Positions 61,114-64,000 of a stretch of 64,000 nt of DNA are shown in pieces. Position 1 is the first letter of the stretch. Every line of letters starts with the position of its first letter. This DNA comes from Cumulibacter soli (GTDB lineage Bacteria; Actinomycetota; Actinomycetes; Mycobacteriales; Antricoccaceae): positions 124,001-188,000 of the forward strand of contig NZ_SMSG01000004.1 in the NCBI RefSeq assembly GCF_004382795.1, written 5' to 3'. A program made the position numbers and the translations under genes. Below the pieces are notes generated by a model. The model did not search any database and had not been told where the DNA came from. It saw only the letters and a program-made list of their open reading frames with translations.

Positions 61114-62319
61114 GTGACGGAACTCTTGTTCAGCGGACTGCGCGTGATCGATTGCGGCAGTTACATCGCGGCCCCCGCAGCCACGACGGTCATGGCCGAG
61201 TACGGCGCGGACGTCATCAAGATCGAGGCACCCACCGGCGACGCTTATCGACAAGTCTCTTCCCTGCCAGGGATGCCGCAGGCCGAGATCGAGTACGGCG
61301 CCCTGATGGACAACCGCAATAAACGCGGTCTCGCCATCGACCTGACCACCGACGCGGGGCAAAGCGTCGTACATCGACTCGTCGCGGACGCCGATGTCTT
61401 CGTTACCAATCTTCCGCTGAAAGCCCGCGAGAAACTCGCTGTCGACCACGCGACACTGTCGGCGCTGAATAGCCGGCTGATCTACGGCTCGTTCACCGCA
61501 TTCGGCGAACTCGGCGAGGAGGCCACCAAGCCCGGATTCGACAGTACGGCGTACTGGGCGCGCTCCGGGCTGATGGACCAGGTGCGGGTCAGCGCAGCCG
61601 ATGAGCCGGCCAAATCGGTGTCTGGGCAGGGCGATCACCCGTCCGCGATGGCGCTGTACGCCGCGATCGTAACCGCGCTGTATCAGCGCGAACGCACCGG
61701 CCAGGGCGCCCTCGTACGCTCATCCTTACTGGCCAACGGCCTCTGGGCCAACGGGTACTACGCGACGGCGGCGTTGAACGGCGCGCAATTCGTGCCGCGT
61801 CCGCCTCGGCGCCAGTCGCTGAACGCGTTGACCGCGCCGTACCAGTGCGCGGACGATCGGTGGCTCGCCTTAGGAATCCTGAACGAAGACCGGCATTGGC
61901 CGACGTTATGTGCGTGCCTCGGCCTCGATGCACTGGTTACTGATCCACGGTTCTCGGCAAAGAAGTACCGCCAGCAGAATTCGACGGCACTGTTCGAGCA
62001 GGTGCAGGCGGCGTTCGAGCAACACGACCGCGACTACTGGCAGCGCTCGCTCTTGGCAGCTGGGATCGTGTTCGAGGTAATCGCCACGCCCGAGGACATT
62101 GCCAACGATGAACACGCGCGCGTCAACGGTTTCACCGTGCCATTTCAGGACGCTCCCGACCTTCGCGCGGTGAGCACACCGTTCAGCATGGACCTCGCCG
62201 AGAAGGCACCGCTGCGACTACCGCCGAGCGTCGGGGAGCACACAGACGCCGTACTCGCCGAGGCCGGTTACGGTCCGACCGAGATCGCCGCGCTACGCGC
62301 TGACGGCGTCATCCCTTAA
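61114..62319 (+). CDS. CaiB/BaiF CoA-transferase
   Basis: A 401-residue family III CoA-transferase from a GTG with GGAGG upstream. It has LRVIDCGSYIAAPAATTVMAEYGADVIKIEAP, DNRNKRGLAIDL, LPLKAREKLAVDHATLSALN and the catalytic Asp in SGQGDHPSAMALYAAI. Complete length. It is separated from the FadE pair by a terminator and repeats, so probably its own unit, converging with the ferredoxin oxidoreductase gene. Substrate unknown. Confidence 0.88.
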   Translation: MTELLFSGLRVIDCGSYIAAPAATTVMAEYGADVIKIEAPTGDAYRQVSSLPGMPQAEIEYGALMDNRNKRGLAIDLTTDAGQSVVHRLVADADVFVTNLPLKAREKLAVDHATLSALNSRLIYGSFTAFGELGEEATKPGFDSTAYWARSGLMDQVRVSAADEPAKSVSGQGDHPSAMALYAAIVTALYQRERTGQGALVRSSLLANGLWANGYYATAALNGAQFVPRPPRRQSLNALTAPYQCADDRWLALGILNEDRHWPTLCACLGLDALVTDPRFSAKKYRQQNSTALFEQVQAAFEQHDRDYWQRSLLAAGIVFEVIATPEDIANDEHARVNGFTVPFQDAPDLRAVSTPFSMDLAEKAPLRLPPSVGEHTDAVLAEAGYGPTEIAALRADGVIP

Positions 62320-62438
62320 CTTTCCTGCAACGGCAGGAGCGCTAGGTCTGCCCGCCTTGGGGACACTTAGCCGCTCCGTCTGTGTTCTTGGCGCTCCAGC
62401 TGTGCACTAATCGCTCGGGCCCGTCGGCGCGGCCTGGG

Positions 62439-64000
62439 TCAGTCCGAGCCCTGGCCCTGCGCGACGAGTTCATCGATTCGGCGGGCACGCGGCACGTCCA
62501 GCGCCACCTTCGACGCGATACGCCGGATCCGGTCCTGGTATTCCGCGACGTTGCGCAACTTCACTTCCTCGTACCCACGGATCACCTCGGCGCAGCCGAC
62601 CAGCTCAACCATGTCGGCGTAATTGCCAGAGTTGATCGCCTCCGCAGCAGCAGTGACCAACTCCCGGCAGTGCGCAACCAACTCGCGTTCGAGGCGGCGT
62701 ACGGCGGCGCGGCCGAACGGATCGGCGAACGTACCGCGCAGCGCCTTCGTACCGCGCAACGCGGTGAATGCCGGCTTAAACCACTGCCCCACCTTGATCT
62801 TGCGATCCAGACCGAACAGATTCAGCGTCGGCGGCTGCAGATTCCACGACACCTGCGCACCGGTACCGAACGTCGACTCCACCTGCATCCGCGAGGATTC
62901 CAGCAGGTGCAGGCGCGCCACCTCGTATTCGTCCTTGTACGCCATCAACCGGTGCGCCTGAGTTGCCACAGCGATTGCGAACGAGCCATCGCCGCCGACC
63001 CGCGCATCCGCACGAGCGGCCTCGGCCACAAGGTCTGCGTAACTGCGGGCGTACTTCACGTTCTGATATCCGATCAGATCCGGAATCCGGATCGAAAGGA
63101 TATCGGCGAGTTCGCCTTCCGCGCCGATTTTTGCTATGAGTTCACGCGAGGTGGCATCCAGCAGGTCCTGCTTGTCTGCGGCAGTCTCGTTGCTGAGGCC
63201 GGCCAACAATTGGGGATCGGCGACCAGCGCACGGCCCCACCGGAACGCCTTCACATTCTGCTCGACGGCGATTCCGTCATTTCGGATCGCCTGCTCGATG
63301 CTGTCGGCCGCCATCGGGATCGCTCCGCGTTGGTAGGCAACCCCCAGCAACAGCGCGTTACCGGCCATGTGATTGCCGAACAGCGCATCGGCGACATGCT
63401 CCACGTCGAGGTAGGCGTTGTGATCGGCGCGAGTGACCGCGTCGATCTGCTCCCGCAGCTCGGACAGTGCCGGATAGGACACCTTCGAGTCAATCGCCAT
63501 ATCTGCCGTCGGTACGGCGCTCGTCGAGGCCACCAGCACGGTGCGGTTCGCGGCCGAGGACACGAGGTTGTCGGGTGCGACCGCCGTCAGCAGGTCGAAT
63601 GCGATGTACAGGTCGGCCGAGCCCGCGTCGATCTTCGACGGCGCCTCGGTGTCCGTGTCGCGCACGTGAATGTGCGACACCACCGGCCCCGCCTTGATCG
63701 TCGAGCCGGTCAGGTCGAGAGCGCGAGCCTGCCGTCCCTCGATCGCCGCCGCAGCCGCGATCACGCGACTCACTGACACCACACCGGTGCCGCCGATGCC
63801 TGCGAGCTGCACGTTGAACTCCGAGCCGCGCACCAACTTCGTCGGTTCACCGACCGTCGGCGGTTCCGGCGCCTGCGCCTTCTGCGGCAACACGGCATCC
63901 GTCACATCCACCGTGACGAACGACGGACAGTTTCCCTTCACACAAGAGAAATCAAGGTTGCAGCTGGACTGGTGAATGGTGTTCTTTCGCCCGAACGGCG
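62439..64000 (-). CDS. Indolepyruvate:ferredoxin oxidoreductase family protein, C-terminal part (cut by window edge)
   Basis: Open from the window edge to a stop at 62439, giving 519 residues of what should be a protein of about 1150. It begins in the Cys-rich iron-sulfur segment (SSCNLDFSCVKGNCPSF), then the gamma-type domain with VQLAGIGGTGVVSVSRVIAAAA, and a C-terminal helical region (YEVARLHLL, LRNVAEYQDRIRRI). The ThDP-binding and pyruvate-ferredoxin domains lie beyond the edge. Such fused proteins oxidise aryl- or branched 2-oxoacids to acyl-CoA with ferredoxin. An internal GTG at 63941 is not the start. Confidence 0.85.
   Translation of the reverse strand, partial: PFGRKNTIHQSSCNLDFSCVKGNCPSFVTVDVTDAVLPQKAQAPEPPTVGEPTKLVRGSEFNVQLAGIGGTGVVSVSRVIAAAAAIEGRQARALDLTGSTIKAGPVVSHIHVRDTDTEAPSKIDAGSADLYIAFDLLTAVAPDNLVSSAANRTVLVASTSAVPTADMAIDSKVSYPALSELREQIDAVTRADHNAYLDVEHVADALFGNHMAGNALLLGVAYQRGAIPMAADSIEQAIRNDGIAVEQNVKAFRWGRALVADPQLLAGLSNETAADKQDLLDATSRELIAKIGAEGELADILSIRIPDLIGYQNVKYARSYADLVAEAARADARVGGDGSFAIAVATQAHRLMAYKDEYEVARLHLLESSRMQVESTFGTGAQVSWNLQPPTLNLFGLDRKIKVGQWFKPAFTALRGTKALRGTFADPFGRAAVRRLERELVAHCRELVTAAAEAINSGNYADMVELVGCAEVIRGYEEVKLRNVAEYQDRIRRIASKVALDVPRARRIDELVAQGQGSD

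Noticed and set aside
62382-63776. Open frame of about 460 codons on the plus strand over the ferredoxin oxidoreductase gene
   Set aside because: Composition is the Arg/His-rich pattern of an antisense shadow; the minus strand has convincing motifs (Cys cluster, GIGGTG).

Overview
The window is high-G+C DNA with dense, often 4-nt-overlapping genes, many GTG starts, several FadE-type acyl-CoA dehydrogenases and CaiB-type CoA-transferases, a DUF3151 gene, an HU gene, and purA, purB, purC and purD scattered in one region. Together these point to an actinomycete (Actinomycetota). I cannot name the genus from sequence alone. I see no tRNA, rRNA, CRISPR array, transposase or prophage gene.

Layout. 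1-191: start of a flavin-dependent oxidoreductase running off the left edge. 334-6071 (minus): a six-gene catabolic operon (acyl-CoA dehydrogenase, MmgE/PrpD, CaiB CoA-transferase, CitE-like lyase, two single-hotdog MaoC proteins). Its content matches known itaconate/C5-dicarboxylate degradation loci. A divergent TetR gene (6259-6870) and an Opp-type transporter (7004-12752) follow. One palindrome (ACTGAGYGCTYACT) lies before both the catabolic operon and oppB. 12975-15739: a ThDP enzyme and a histidine kinase with a shortened GAF domain. 15912-23199 (minus): an operon with a LivK-type binding protein, two SDRs, a Baeyer-Villiger monooxygenase, an acyl-CoA ligase and an esterase, enough for an alcohol-to-ketone-to-ester-to-acyl-CoA route. 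A 28-bp palindrome and a divergent TetR gene control it. 23972-45026: mostly housekeeping genes (purC, purB, purD, purA, glutaminase, MOSC, AI-2E transporter, SixA, cold-shock protein, CYTH-CHAD, DUF3151, HU), an acyl-CoA ligase plus carboxyltransferase pair, and a pcaD-like/IclR pair.

The most notable part is 45331-58163 (minus): two consecutive operons, each with an SsuABC/TauABC-type transporter. Each is preceded by a short leader ORF too small for ordinary gene finding (53254-53331 and 58092-58163). The two peptides are clearly related (VRRF..DL...TAS.LCR then stop), and in both the Leu-Cys-Arg codons form the loop and arm of a hairpin. This looks like cysteine-responsive attenuation, as known for actinobacterial sulfur genes. 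The proximal operon (57889-53560) pairs the transporter with a DUF4242 protein and an acyl-CoA-dehydrogenase-like flavoprotein. The distal operon (53066-45331) has two paralogous binding proteins, a tandem pair of CaiB-family proteins (one without the catalytic Asp), a crotonase lacking one of its two catalytic Glu, and a MaoC-type protein lacking the catalytic Asp. I infer an uncharacterised CoA-dependent route for acquiring sulfur from a carboxylated organosulfur compound.

58382-64000: a paired FadE operon, a CaiB CoA-transferase and the C-terminal part of an indolepyruvate:ferredoxin oxidoreductase-family protein running off the right edge. Intergenic regions carry degenerate tandem repeats and two copies of an approximately 80-bp hairpin repeat (37187-37267, 60923-61001).
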